The notes below the pieces were generated by a model. The model was not told where the DNA came from. It ran no database searches and worked only from the letters and a program-made list of their open reading frames with translations. Shown here one piece after another: positions 24,341 to 34,991 of a stretch of 64,000 nt of DNA. A program made the translations under genes and the position numbers. The stretch's first letter is position 1. The number at the start of each line of letters is the position of its first letter. This stretch comes from Albula goreensis (lineage: Eukaryota > Chordata > Actinopteri > Albuliformes > Albulidae): assembly GCA_022829145.1 (NCBI GenBank), contig CM040746.1, positions 4,735,499 to 4,799,498 of the forward strand. The letters run 5' to 3'.

Positions 24341-25110
24341 GGGTTGTATTTGGGGTCTTGAGTCAGGACAGGTCATCGGACAGAGGGAGCGAACGCAGTG
24401 TCATGCGCAAGCCGGGGACAAAATTCTTTTTCGTTTTGCTGTTTGGTGTTTTCTTTTCTTTTTTTTGCTGGAGGAAATCGGCAATGTTTCCGGGAATATC
24501 ACAAACTTGGATCCATCATTCACCCAAATTAAACCAATCACCGACATTCATGAGGGGCAGCTAGCTCAAGACTGGACTTACTAGGGCAGTACATTTCGGA
24601 ATAATTACATAATCTTATTCTCTGGCTACTGAGACAGAGAGGCCATTTATCAGCGTCGTCCCGCTCCACTTACAGAACCCCCTCACCCCCACCCGCTGTC
24701 TACTTCCTCACAAATAATGCATCATTCAAATACAGACCGATCTACACTCAATCACAACTTCATAAAGGAAAAATAAATGTCAATATATTCATTTTTAAAC
24801 ACAGACTTATATTACTCTCTCACATGGACAGTGACACATGCTCATTTCCAGATCTTAGATATAAACGAGTTCTCCTTGGGGTTAAGCATCTTCAATTGCT
24901 ATCATATCCCAAAAACAGTACCTCACTGATGACTTTCTGTGTATTTATTTCCTACATAATACAGTATCATGATCCTTCTATAAGTAAGAGTTTGGTCACA
25001 AAGTTACTGCGTAATAGATTAATCCAAGAGATCTCAGATATGCTGCATAACAAGTTCACTAGTATTCTTTTATTCTTCTATTATTCTTAGTATTTTCCTA
25101 CTTTCCATAT
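24341..25110. other. No gene seen; unique sequence
   Basis: T-rich at 24425-24470, then AT-rich. An 88-codon frame at 24824-25090 has no recognised domain. Confidence 0.4.
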
Positions 25111-26090
25111 CCAGGAATGGGCAAATACATCAACATTTATTTTAACACAAAATACAAAATATCCCCAAATGCATCAAAACTACAAAATACTACATCTACA
25201 AAAATGTACCCTCATTTACTGAATAAGGTCTGTCCCAAGAACAGGTTTGAGTACTATGGATTATTACAGTATATATGAAAAGCTTTTTACAGTATATGTG
25301 AAAATACCATTATGATCACATAAACACTCGTATTAAATATCCAAATCAAAAGTGACCGTTTTTGAAACAAACTGGATAAAAAAGTGCCATCACATCCCCA
25401 GCTACCTTAACTTACTCTTCTCATAAGTTACAGTGTTATGGTCTGTAGTCAGTGTTATGGTCAAAAAGTCAGAAGCAAGATCACTTTTTTGACCTATAGG
25501 TTCACTTGGAAAATTCCAAAGGGGTTTCCATCAAACAAAAGGGTTCTTCAATTTGAGCAGAATGTAAGATGTGTGAATAATATGAATTTATGAGGCTCTG
25601 ACGTTTTGTTCTGCGGCTCACATTAGGCTATACACGTTCCCATCTCAGACATGAATTCTGAACCCGTTATGAGCTTTAGTTTTAAAGTAATGACATGCTT
25701 GCAGTGTGTGTAATTTGTGTCCAAGATCAAAACGTGAAAATCTCCTGAGCTTTATTTTCTGCATAAATCAAAAAACCCATTATAAAATCCACATTAGCCT
25801 AAACAATTACGTCACAACCGGGAAATTTTTACAGCATTTTTTTCTGCCTGTCTCAGGCTGTTGCTCCCGATTTCAGCTATAAAATATGTCAGTTATGATA
25901 CTGATGACATGGTTTTGTTGCACAAAAAATGTGGAGTGTGGTATTCTGAAAAGACAAATACAGAAAATTGATTTATTTTGATAGAAATCACATGATTTTT
26001 TTTGGCAAGATAACCAAATACAACACACAAATCATCATTTTGTATTTCAAATACGAATTTCAAATACATGCTTTAGAAACACTGGCTAGC
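25111..26090. mobile_element. Possible degraded hAT-like element (AAATAC-rich ends)
   Basis: A cluster of AAATACA-type motifs begins at GGGCAAATACATC (25118) and runs to about 25200. A second cluster lies at 25990-26075 (CAAATACAAC, TTTCAAATACGAATTTCAAA). Fish genomes contain non-autonomous hAT families with AAATAC-rich termini. I could not identify matching terminal inverted repeats or a target duplication, so this is only a suggestion. Confidence 0.3.
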
Positions 26091-26825
26091 CCTGACCATG
26101 TCCAAATGTAAGCACCCCTAAGCCATTTCACCCAATGCCAGCTGCGCTGAAGGTATCGAAGTGTCTCCACTTCTTTGTTATAATACATTTTTTTTTAAAA
26201 GAGGATGTTCATGTCTGCCAGACTGGCTTGATACTGTAATAAAAGCCTATTTTTAGGCATGAGACAAAAAAAAGCACCAAAGCGTAAAGGGTGCGAGGCC
26301 TGCACCTTGTTCATCTGCCAGTGAGTACACACGGACTCCCTCGAACCCACAGCCCGTGCCGGAGCTCTCTACAGCATCACGCATGCACGCACACACACGC
26401 ACACACACACTCCTCTGGGACTAATTTACTGCTCTGCCAAACAGCACGGCTTTGGCTCCGGTGCTATTCTTCTATTCTGTTTTAAAGAATAGAGATGTAG
26501 CAGCAGAAGCCACACAGAGCATAAAAAAAGTCTTTGGAACGGTACATAATTAGCAGGGGGCTACAAATGTCTGCTTGACAAGGTGTGGCAAGGAAAAATG
26601 TTTCTGAAATTGACTTCTGTGTCATTCATATTTCATATTTCACAGCTGTGGCAAAAGCCATAAGTTGCATTAAATGTAAAGATGACGTATTTTACAGGAT
26701 TGTTTTGTGCGTCCCGGCCAATTTACTGTTCAGTAAAAGCAACAAGGACAATGTTTAGCCTGTGATTTAAACCCAACAGCAATAGTTGGGTCTGCTGTCC
26801 AGGATGAAATATGAAACGCATTTCA
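26091..26825. other. No gene seen; unique sequence
   Basis: Includes a short CACACG/CACACA run near 26385-26410. No exon or known repeat recognised. Confidence 0.45.
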
Positions 26826-27066
26826 TACACAAAGAGAAACAGACACAGAGAGGGGGAGACAGAGACAGATCAGTCTGACAGAAAGACATGCAGGGACAGA
26901 GAGACTTACGGTGAAACAGAGAGAGACGGTTCATGACAGACGGACAGGCAGACACACAAGGTTAGATGGGCAGAACAGCGTGGAGCGAAGAATGAGATGC
27001 ACAGGAGAGATGAGGGTGAGGGCCACAGAGACAGAGAGAGACACACAGACGAGGACAGAGGGCAGA
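26826..27066. repeat. Purine-rich GACAGAGA tract
   Basis: About 240 bp of degenerate AGAGACAGA and GACAGA units on the plus strand. The Cys/Ser/Leu-rich minus-strand frames here are artefacts. Confidence 0.75.
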
Positions 27067-27546
27067 GAAGAGCAATGTCAAAGCTGACAGTACGCCACAC
27101 TGGCGCTATCTACGATTCCCTTGAGTTCAAAAGTCACTTTCAGACCAATCCATCAGAAACAGCAGGCCGAAGCTAACGAACCAGCTCATTTACACCCATA
27201 AAGAACAAGCCCTGCATTCAAGCCAGATCAAGCGTTTAAGCAATCAGGGAGGGTCACAGAGGTGGAAAACCCTGGTTGACCCAAAAGCACAACTCTTCAG
27301 CCAGGTAGATAAGCTACTTAGTGAAATCGCCTGTAGTAGCAGAAGTACTTTTACTTTATGAAGCCAGAGTTTTCCAACTGTGGGTACAGAAATGATAGTG
27401 CTTGTGTGCAAGCTCCCACAAAAGGGCTGATGGAGAGCTGCGTGTTTCAGCTGGCATGTCCCTCATGTGGGAATCTCTGCTGCTCCCAGCTGGCAGGGTG
27501 AGAGCATCTTAAGATCTCCTGAGAGCTGACCATATGGGTCTGAGGT

Positions 27547-27600
<54 letters not shown>
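27547..27600. repeat. (CA)n microsatellite
   Basis: A pure ACAC run of about 54 bp, about 60 bp upstream of the 64-bp minisatellite. Confidence 0.97.
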
Positions 27601-27602
<2 letters not shown>

Positions 27603-27662
27603 TGTTGACATGACTCACACACACATTGTGCAGTGTGAGTGCATATCACTCACAATCCAAAA

Positions 27663-28310
27663 CAGATCAGCTCACCATCGCCTCTGCACCTGACAGCCCG
27701 TTAGCCCATTTCAGTAAGGCTGTTCCCAGATCAGCTCACCATCGCCTCTGCACCTGACAGCCCGTTAGCCCATTTCAGTAAGGCTGTTCCCAGATCAGCT
27801 CACCATCGCCTCTGCACCTGACAGCCCGTTAGCCCATTTCAGTAAGGCTGTTCCCAGATCAGCTCACCATCGCCTCTGCACCTGACAGCCCGTTAGCCCA
27901 TTTCAGTAAGGCTGTTCCCAGATCAGCTCACCATCGCCTCTGCACCTGACAGCCCGTTAGCCCATTTCAGTAAGGCTGTTCCCAGATCAGCTCACCATCG
28001 CCTCTGCACCTGACAGCCCGTTAGCCCATTTCAGTAAGGCTGTCCCCAGATCAGCTCACCATCGCCTCTGCACCTGACAGCCCGTTAGCCCATTTCAGTA
28101 AGGCTGTTCCCAGATCAGCTCACCATCGCCTCTGCACCTGACAGCCTGTTAGCCCATTTCAGTAAGGCTGTTCCCAGATCAGCTCACCATCGCCTCTGCA
28201 CCTGACAGCCCGTTAGCACATTTCAGTCAGGCTGTTCCCAGATCAGCTCACCATCGCCTCTGCACCTGACAGCCCACTAGCCCATCTCAGTAAGGCTGTT
28301 CCCAGATCAG
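27663..28310. repeat. 64-bp minisatellite, ten near-identical units
   Basis: The unit is CAGATCAGCTCACCATCGCC, then TCTGCACCTGACAGCCCGTT, then AGCCCATTTCAGTAAGGCTG and TTCC, 64 bp in total. Starts fall exactly every 64 bp from 27663 to 28303. Only scattered substitutions occur: CTGTCCC in unit 6, AGCCTG in unit 8, AGCACATTTCAGTCAGG in unit 9, and CCCACTAGCCCATCTC in unit 10. No indels are visible. Variants concentrate at the right end. Such homogeneity suggests recent expansion or active homogenisation. Confidence 0.98.
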
Positions 28311-28608
28311 GGGGTGCCCTGCCAGGGCTGGCTGCACCCCAGAAAGGCACAGACACCTTCACTACAGGGCAGCATTTCTCTGGGCTGTGATTCTTTCTGA
28401 TTAATCAGAAAATTCTGATTTCAAGATGCTGAATGCCTCTGGGGCTGCGTGTTTTTGTGTCCTCTGCTGTTTACCAGCTGTCAGGGAGATCAAAAGTGCC
28501 ACGCGTGCATTTTGAGCCTGAAGGTGAGCATCTGGGAAAATAAAATCACTGGCTTCTCTCCTGTCTCCTTGGCTGATTTGCAGTTTCTGTGGTTTTTTGG
28601 GAGGCCAA

Positions 28609-28995
28609 TGCAAAGCAAGCCAAGCTGAACTCAGCCAAACTGAGCAGTGCCGGGCCTAGCCAAAGCAAAACTGAGCCGAGCTGAGGTGACCCAGGCAAAG
28701 TTAAAGCTAGCCGAGCTGAACGGGCCAGGCCGAGGCAAAGCAAACTAAGTAAGATGAGCCGAGCTGAGCACAGCTTGGCCAAGGCAAAGCAAGACAAGCT
28801 GAGCTGAACCTAGTAGAATCGAGCCAGGCCTAGCCAAAGGAAGTCTAGCTGAGCTGAGCCAAGCTAGGCCAAGCTGAGCCGACCCAGGCTAAGCCAATCA
28901 AGCTACGTAAACTAAGCTGAGTTGAGGCAAGCTAGGACAAGCCAAAGCAAGCCAAGCTGACGTGAGCCAAACTGAGCCGAGCCAGGCCAATCAAA
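28609..28995. repeat. Irregular GAGCTGAGCC-type tandem array
   Basis: Repeated AAGCTGAGCC, CGAGCTGA, GCCAAAGCAAGCC and CTAGCCAAAG modules at irregular 5-30-bp spacing over about 390 bp. The plus strand is purine-skewed. Modules such as GAGCTGAGC resemble the pentamers of mammalian immunoglobulin switch regions in letter pattern only. Alu/Leu-rich frames on the minus strand are repeat-derived. Confidence 0.8.
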
Positions 28996-29163
28996 GCAGA
29001 CCCCATTTAGCAAGGTAAAGCCCGTTGCCACTGGGGATTATTAATGATGCCGTTAAATGCCCGCTCATGAGGGTTTCTTGGTACAGACAACTTCTATGAC
29101 CTGTCATTGGCTCTCCCCTCCTCTTCTACATCTCATAAACTCCTCTCATCCAGCACATCTGTG

Positions 29164-29264
29164 CTGCACTGGGATCAGTGCATCTCTGCCTGTGGGGGTG
29201 AAACACAGAACCCAGAACTGCACTGGGATCAGTGCCTCTGTCCGTGGTGCTGAAAAACAATGAC
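29164..29264. repeat. 54-bp tandem duplication (2 units)
   Basis: CTGCACTGGGATCAGTGC occurs at 29164 and again at 29218, each followed by TCTCTGCC or CTCTGTCC and a GTG-rich stretch. The second unit is diverged at its end. Confidence 0.7.
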
Positions 29265-31870
29265 TTAGGGCCACTGCATGCTTGAAATAAACTCCAGGAT
29301 GGAACAGGGGAACAAATTTAGAAGTATCGGAGAGCACCTCAGATTTGTCAGGCAATTTTTAACATTTTTCAATTTTCCACAACAGACATTCCTGGGTCTA
29401 CACCCACTTTCACCATCTGCTTCCAGTGTTCTCATCGACCATGCTGAGACCTCACCATGAACATCTTGAGCGAAAAACTTTCTCTTAGTGTTTGACTGTA
29501 CCTACATTATGTTGTGGCAAAGGAAAAAAATGAAATGAAAAAGTGACAATTATACTCATTGTACTTCTAATTACTTCTTACCTCTGAGTACTCCCACCCT
29601 GCTTGATGACATACTGTTTTAACTAGTTCAGCAAAGGTATGAACAACTTGACCGAAACAACATTTGACGTGCTATATGAACTAGTTCATTTGAAGCAAGC
29701 AGAGGCCTGACTTTAACCACACAGAGTCCAAAGTTTGAGTGTGCCAGCTTCACCTGTGTGCACCAGGCTTTGAATAATTATGCATTATCAATTTAATTAT
29801 GCATGCTGAAAACTGTTTGCAGATTGGGGTCAGAAGGTGTAAAACCATAAAACATTTACTAAGTCAAATGTCACAATTTGCAAAACTTACATCAATCATG
29901 CATAAAACCAATCAAAAGCACGTCCCGTATTTTGCACGACAGTGCAAAAAAGCTACAAAGGATTAGACTCAGCTTATTATTTAACCTTCAACATGTATGC
30001 CATACAATGCCCTGTCCTTCCCACAAAATAACAAGTGGTTGAATCTAAACCATGGTCACTTGGGACCCCATACTGAACTTGGCACTCTCACAAGATATTT
30101 GTAGATATTATTTTTGGGTATGTGTCACCTTGCGGGTACCTGTGACAGTGAGATGAGGTGAACTTGAGGCTTTCTAGTGAGTAGAGAATGAGCAAGCATA
30201 TTTTTGTTCTCTCTCACCTTCTGTTCTATTACCTAATTATCTTCTGATCACCAGGCCCCTGACAAATTATTATTCAAAATTTGTTAACCCCTAAGACACC
30301 AGTCAAAGCCCAAGAGAAACTGGCATTTTTAAAGGAACACCTACTCTCAACAATATTCAGAACAAATTCTTTTTTTGATACGATATTATGGTTCAGATTA
30401 TTAACATGTGTCTTCTAACAAGGGTCTTCAGGTCAATGACTGAGTGTTTTTCAATCGTACCAGCATCTAAAGAGTTAACTTGCTTAAAATCTGTTTTTGA
30501 CCCAGGTCCCCTTATCACAAAACTTCAAAGAATACATTTGGATAGTTTTACAATAAAAGTCATGCAGTGTCATGAAGTATTTTGAAATCAGCAGGTAACT
30601 CCTTCTGTAAGGACGCTTGTAATGAAAGCAAAGCATGATCCCTGCGATCGGGTCTTTGAGTCCGGTCATGCCATTGTTGGCTATGGCTGGAGGTCTGCCA
30701 GCCTTGCCAGTAAATGATATGGGGTAAGCCGGCTAGTTACGTTGGCATCATCGCTCTCTAGAAGCCACACCTTGCCAAGCCAGGTGCCGGTGGATGCACA
30801 AAATGAGAATACACTGGCCACATAACCCTCAGGCAACATGGACAGCATCTAATGTCGTGTGGAGAGAAGCCAGTTAAGCCGTTATAGAAATCAGAGGAGT
30901 CACAAGCTTTACAGTGTTCTCCTTCTGAGTCCGGGAGATTGCTAATGGGCTACCAGCTAGCTTGGTTGACATCCAGTTGGGGACAAGAATGACCCAGAAA
31001 AAGTCATACTCTGTTTCACCTATCTACCATACTTGCCTCAGACATTCCAAACAGATTTACATGAGTGGAAAAGCCTGTTCTCTACTTTGTGGTCTTTGAA
31101 TGTCCCGTCTCCTGTGACAGCCATCATCCTACCAACCGTATGTCTGTCACTACCTGGTTTTCATCCGCGCTGAACTGCACACGTGATAACCCTTCCCAAA
31201 TTGCTTTCAGGCTAACTAAATCTCATTACGCGAGCTAAGGTAATCTATTCCCATGACCTTCTCGCATGGTTTCACAAACTGCTGTAGGGATGCTCATTTT
31301 TGCATATTCGTTAGCTAACCCATAAAAATGAATAAATCCATGTATCTCTCCATTTTTGCAAGCATAGTCCTCTTTGCATCCCATTAGTTGATTGCATCAC
31401 ACTGTTTGTGTGTGTTTGGTAACAATCTGTTTCATATACAATTATACACATGCAGTCCTTAAGTGAATCGACCTTGAAAGGCATATGTGATGTTATAAAA
31501 ACAGTCTTTACATTACAACATCATTTTTGAGTACATTATATTTTACTGGAAACAGGTGAACATGAGCTTCAAATATGATCCTTTCTCAAGATTGAAGAAT
31601 GTTTCGACTGAACTGCATATTTCTGTAAAGAGTCAACACGCCGTTAATTAAATTTAGCCAGGAAGTCACAGGAGAAACCCCTCCCTGCCTGCTCTGCAAT
31701 GGAGATTTTGTCTTGTAACCACAAAATGAACTTACACAGTAAAGGGAATTTTTGCCGTGAGATCGGACCTTTCACGACAGCGGCCAAAGTCCTGCACCCC
31801 GGGCCTGATGGGTAAGATCACGACAGAACAGCCGGGCCCTGCTAATGTTCTTCACATCTGCAGCTAGAAC
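29265..31870. other. Long stretch without gene calls
   Basis: AT-rich unique sequence. I see no repeat element that I can delimit, no exon and no RNA gene. Confidence 0.4.
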
Positions 31871-31969
31871 ACAGCGAAATGTCCAGTGTTCATTTAACAC
31901 TAACAGTGTACATATGAGATCAACTGGACTCATACGTACACTGTCAGTGTTAAATTTACATTTTGCTGT
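31871..31969. mobile_element. Palindromic MITE (ACAGCGAAATGT ends)
   Basis: The left half (ACAGCGAAATGT, then TTTAACACTAACAGTGTACA, TATGAG) is mirrored by the right half, whose complement reads ACAGCAAAATGT, TTTAACACTGACAGTGTACG, TATGAG. The whole 99 bp can fold into one hairpin. It is non-autonomous with no coding capacity. A second copy of the core is at 46545-46608. Confidence 0.85.
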
Positions 31970-32323
31970 GAATGAAAACCCAGCTTCACTAACTAGCACA
32001 GCGAGGATCAACATAATTCACTCACAGGTGAAAGCCTTCCACTGAGCTAACAGATATGGAAACAATGTAATATAATCAAAGTTGTATAATTCAGCTGATG
32101 ATATGAGAGCTGCTCATGTCCATTGAATAGCACAGTTTAGCACGATCTTCTTATAGCAGCTAGAATAGGACCCCTCTCTGCCACTCTCTCACTGCACCTA
32201 CTCAGTGGCACTCGTTCTGCCACTGCTAGCTCTACCGCACTCCAGCTGGCTCTCACTACGAGAGCCTGAGAAGACCCCTTTACTGGCCCCGTGGTGAATA
32301 CACACGTGAGGTGGAATGTGGTC
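31970..32323. other. No gene seen; unique sequence
   Basis: Mixed sequence between two transposons. No feature recognised. Confidence 0.45.
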
Positions 32324-32331
32324 TCAACAGG

Positions 32332-32876
32332 TAGGGCTGCAGGACATATCGCATTTTTAAAAATATAGCACATTCATTCATCGCGATAAGCATACTGCAA
32401 TGCGTTGAGATTATTTGATTATTTTAATTTAATAAGCTGACAACTGTATGGAGAGAGGGGAGAATAGATGCGCACACACAATTGGCTCTTGATGCAGATG
32501 TGTGCACACTGCTGACATCATGCGCAAGAAGAGCAGGGAGCAGAGAATCCAGTGTTACGTACCTTGTAGCACACTGGTTGGCTTGTTGAAATGAGTCGGC
32601 CTGAGGGTCGAGCGTTTTACCCGTGACGACCACACTCAATCAGAAGTGATATGCAATAAAGATTTACTGGTCAAATGAGAAGTTTGGGAGTGATGTTTCT
32701 TTACCCAGGAAGAACAGAAAACATGCATATATCATTATTTCAGGTTTTAAATATTCTTAAAAATAATTGAAACGGATTAAATACATTAATCTTTGGGTTA
32801 CCGCATACCGCCACTGCCATCACTGCCAGCATAAATTGATCATGTATCGCATTTTTGTCCATATTGAGCAGCCCTA
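32332..32876. mobile_element. Non-autonomous hAT element with 8-bp target duplication
   Basis: The left end TAGGGCTGCAGGACATATCG is matched at the right by the complement TAGGGCTGCTCAATATGGAC. The identical 8-mer TCAACAGG flanks it directly on both sides (32324-32331 and 32877-32884). An 8-bp duplication and TAGGG-type ends define hAT elements. GCGATA-type motifs lie just inside both ends. At 545 bp it is far too short for a transposase, and no zinc-finger BED or dimerisation domain is visible in any frame. Confidence 0.92.
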
Positions 32877-32884
32877 TCAACAGG

Positions 32885-33346
32885 ACGGCCTTGCTGACCA
32901 AACCCTTTCTCTAGGGGCCTTCCTGAACGGAGCAGCTTGCCGCCAGCTCATACAGTGGAAGCAGATGGGTTTTACTGGGGTGCTCAAAACTACGCCTGAT
33001 GCAAAGCACCTTGAGGTGCTCCAGGCCAGGATGGGGTTACGTTCCGATAAACCCATCGTAAGTGGAAAATATAATAAAATGCAATTAATACACCTAACCT
33101 ACCGAACATCACAGCCTTGCCTAGCCTACCTTAAACGTGATTAGAACACTTACATTAGCCTACAGTTGGGTAAAATCATTTAACAAGGCCTTTTTTTATA
33201 ATGAAGTGTTGAATATCTCATCTTGCCCTATATAAGGGCACCTGCTGTATGCTTTAAATCACACAGTACAATCACACCATCGTAAAGCCGAAAAATCCTA
33301 AATCGGACTATCGTAACTCGGGGACCATCTGTACAGTGATTGAGCT

Positions 33347-33382
<36 letters not shown>

Positions 33383-33997
33383 TGTGTGAGCGATTGCTTT
33401 TTGTCATGTCATCCACGGTCAGAAGCGCGCTATGGCGCAGTGCTGGTTTGTGTGTGCATCACACTTTCCCTGCATCATGCAAGCTGCGTGCCTTCTCCCC
33501 AGCAGGGCATTCGGCCTGAATCGCTCTGCTGAGTAACCGGCTCTATAAATGGAGATAATATGCAAGATATCATCTGTGTAAGCCAGGGACAGGAGAACGG
33601 GTGAGGCTGCGGGCCTGATGAGCGCTGTCAGACAGAATCGGCCTTCACGGACCTGATGTCTAATAAGGACAAGCTTCGTCTGATTTTGATGAGGTAAAAC
33701 GAGAGCAGGAGGCTACAGGGAGCGTCATTCTGCAGCGAAAACAACAAACGAAAACAACGACACCAGCAGCGGCAAACAAAAACGACAAAAACACGAAAAT
33801 GAATTGAACAATAAAATCATGGGATCATTATCTCTGTTGCATTTTGAGGGATTATTCATGCATACGCTCAACAGTTAATCCAGGGGGAGCTAACCCAGGA
33901 ATCTCACTCTCATGATGAAGGTACCTCAGCATGGACAGCACCTTGGTCAAATACTTTCCCTGAAGTGTTGTAACCCTTCAGAGGTGTTTCAGATGTA
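32885..33997. other. No gene called; small GT/GA repeat
   Basis: Holds a (GT)n(GA)n microsatellite at 33347-33389 and an A/C-rich patch at 33740-33800. A 125-codon frame starting inside the hAT element (32767-33144) has no recognised domain. Confidence 0.45.
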
Positions 33998-34338
33998 CGA
34001 ATTGTGGCTATTACATAACGAGACTGGGCTTATGTGAATCAAGCCACCGCTCTTGTCTTCAATTCACTGTTCAATCTCACCAAGAATTTCAAACTGATGC
34101 GCCGCTCGATTTTCGAACTGACCGTTTTTACGGTGCTTCAGAAAAACACAGCTACTTTAAGCGACGCATAACAACAAACTGAAGGCGCGAGCGGATTGAA
34201 ACTTTCAGGGGTTGTTTATGCTTGCCTGTTGGTCAATGTATACCATGTGGATGGTCAATGTATGCCACGTGCTTCTTGCATGTGTGCTGTGGTTTGATTT
34301 ACACAAGCCCGGTCTCGTTATTCAATAGCCACACCTCG
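33998..34338 (+). mobile_element. Non-autonomous inverted-repeat transposon, longer copy
   Basis: The left end CGAATTGTGGCTATTACATA, then ACGAGACTGGGCTTATGTGA and ATCAAGCCAC, is mirrored at the right. The right-end complement reads CGAGGTGTGGCTATTGAATA, then ACGAGACCGGGCTTGTGTAA and ATCAAACCAC. The inverted repeats are thus about 50 bp, with short unique pieces inside. No transposase. It is related to the shorter copy at 3588-3797. Target duplication is unclear, so no superfamily is assigned. Confidence 0.88.
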
Positions 34339-34862
34339 ATTTAGTAAATATATTATCCTCCATACGTTTGCAATATATTGCCGTGTCCTGCATTTCCATA
34401 ATGGCTTCAGGACTACAGCCGTAGCCTTGGTCCATGTGATGGGGAGGCTGCTTCGAAACCAGCAGACAGTGAACAAGAGGACACATGATGACGGACATGC
34501 CATTGAGCGAAGACAAGGCATGAAGCCAGAAAAGAATTATGGGTAGATAATGAGGAAGGAGAGCTCAACCGTCAGTGTGAATATTGTTTCTGGAACATTA
34601 CCATAAGATGCAACTTCCTGCAGTCATCTGTTACAGAAGGACCTTCTGTGGCTGACCTTCATTTTTTTGTCATCTACATCATCGTACATAATGTCTGCAT
34701 TACAGCTGGCTTTTCATTAGAGATCATGAGGCATTGTTCTATCTGGTCAATAATTCAACTGTAACATCCTCTAGGTTCTCGACCACCATTTTAGCATCAA
34801 CTCACTTTGTTCCCTCAGCCAACAGCAGCAGTCATAGTTCATGGACTGAATCACAGGGACCA
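34339..34862. other. No gene seen; unique sequence
   Basis: Mixed sequence. Two overlapping minus-strand frames at 34318-34521 have no known domain. Confidence 0.45.
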
Positions 34863-34991
34863 GGGCCCATTTTCATCAAGTGTTCTAGAGTGGGAGAACC
34901 AATCTAGGGTCAGGTTTTCATGTCCACATCCTAACCTTCTCCTAAAATACAATCCTGATTCTAGATCAGATGTGTTATGAATATGGGTTCT
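34863..34991. mobile_element. Palindromic MITE, Angel-like
   Basis: The left arm GGGCCCATTTTCATCAAGTG, then CTAGAGTGGGAG and CAATCTAGGGTCAGG, is mirrored by the right arm, whose complement reads GAACCCATATTCATAACACA, then TGATCTAGAATCAGG. The pattern of GGGCCC/GAACCC end, TATTCAT, GATCTAG and ATCAGG matches the Angel-type palindromic elements known in fish (recalled pattern, not searched). Confidence 0.7.

Noticed and set aside
28609..28995. Immunoglobulin switch region
   Set aside because: Fish lack class switching and no immunoglobulin sequence is nearby; only the short repeat letters are alike.
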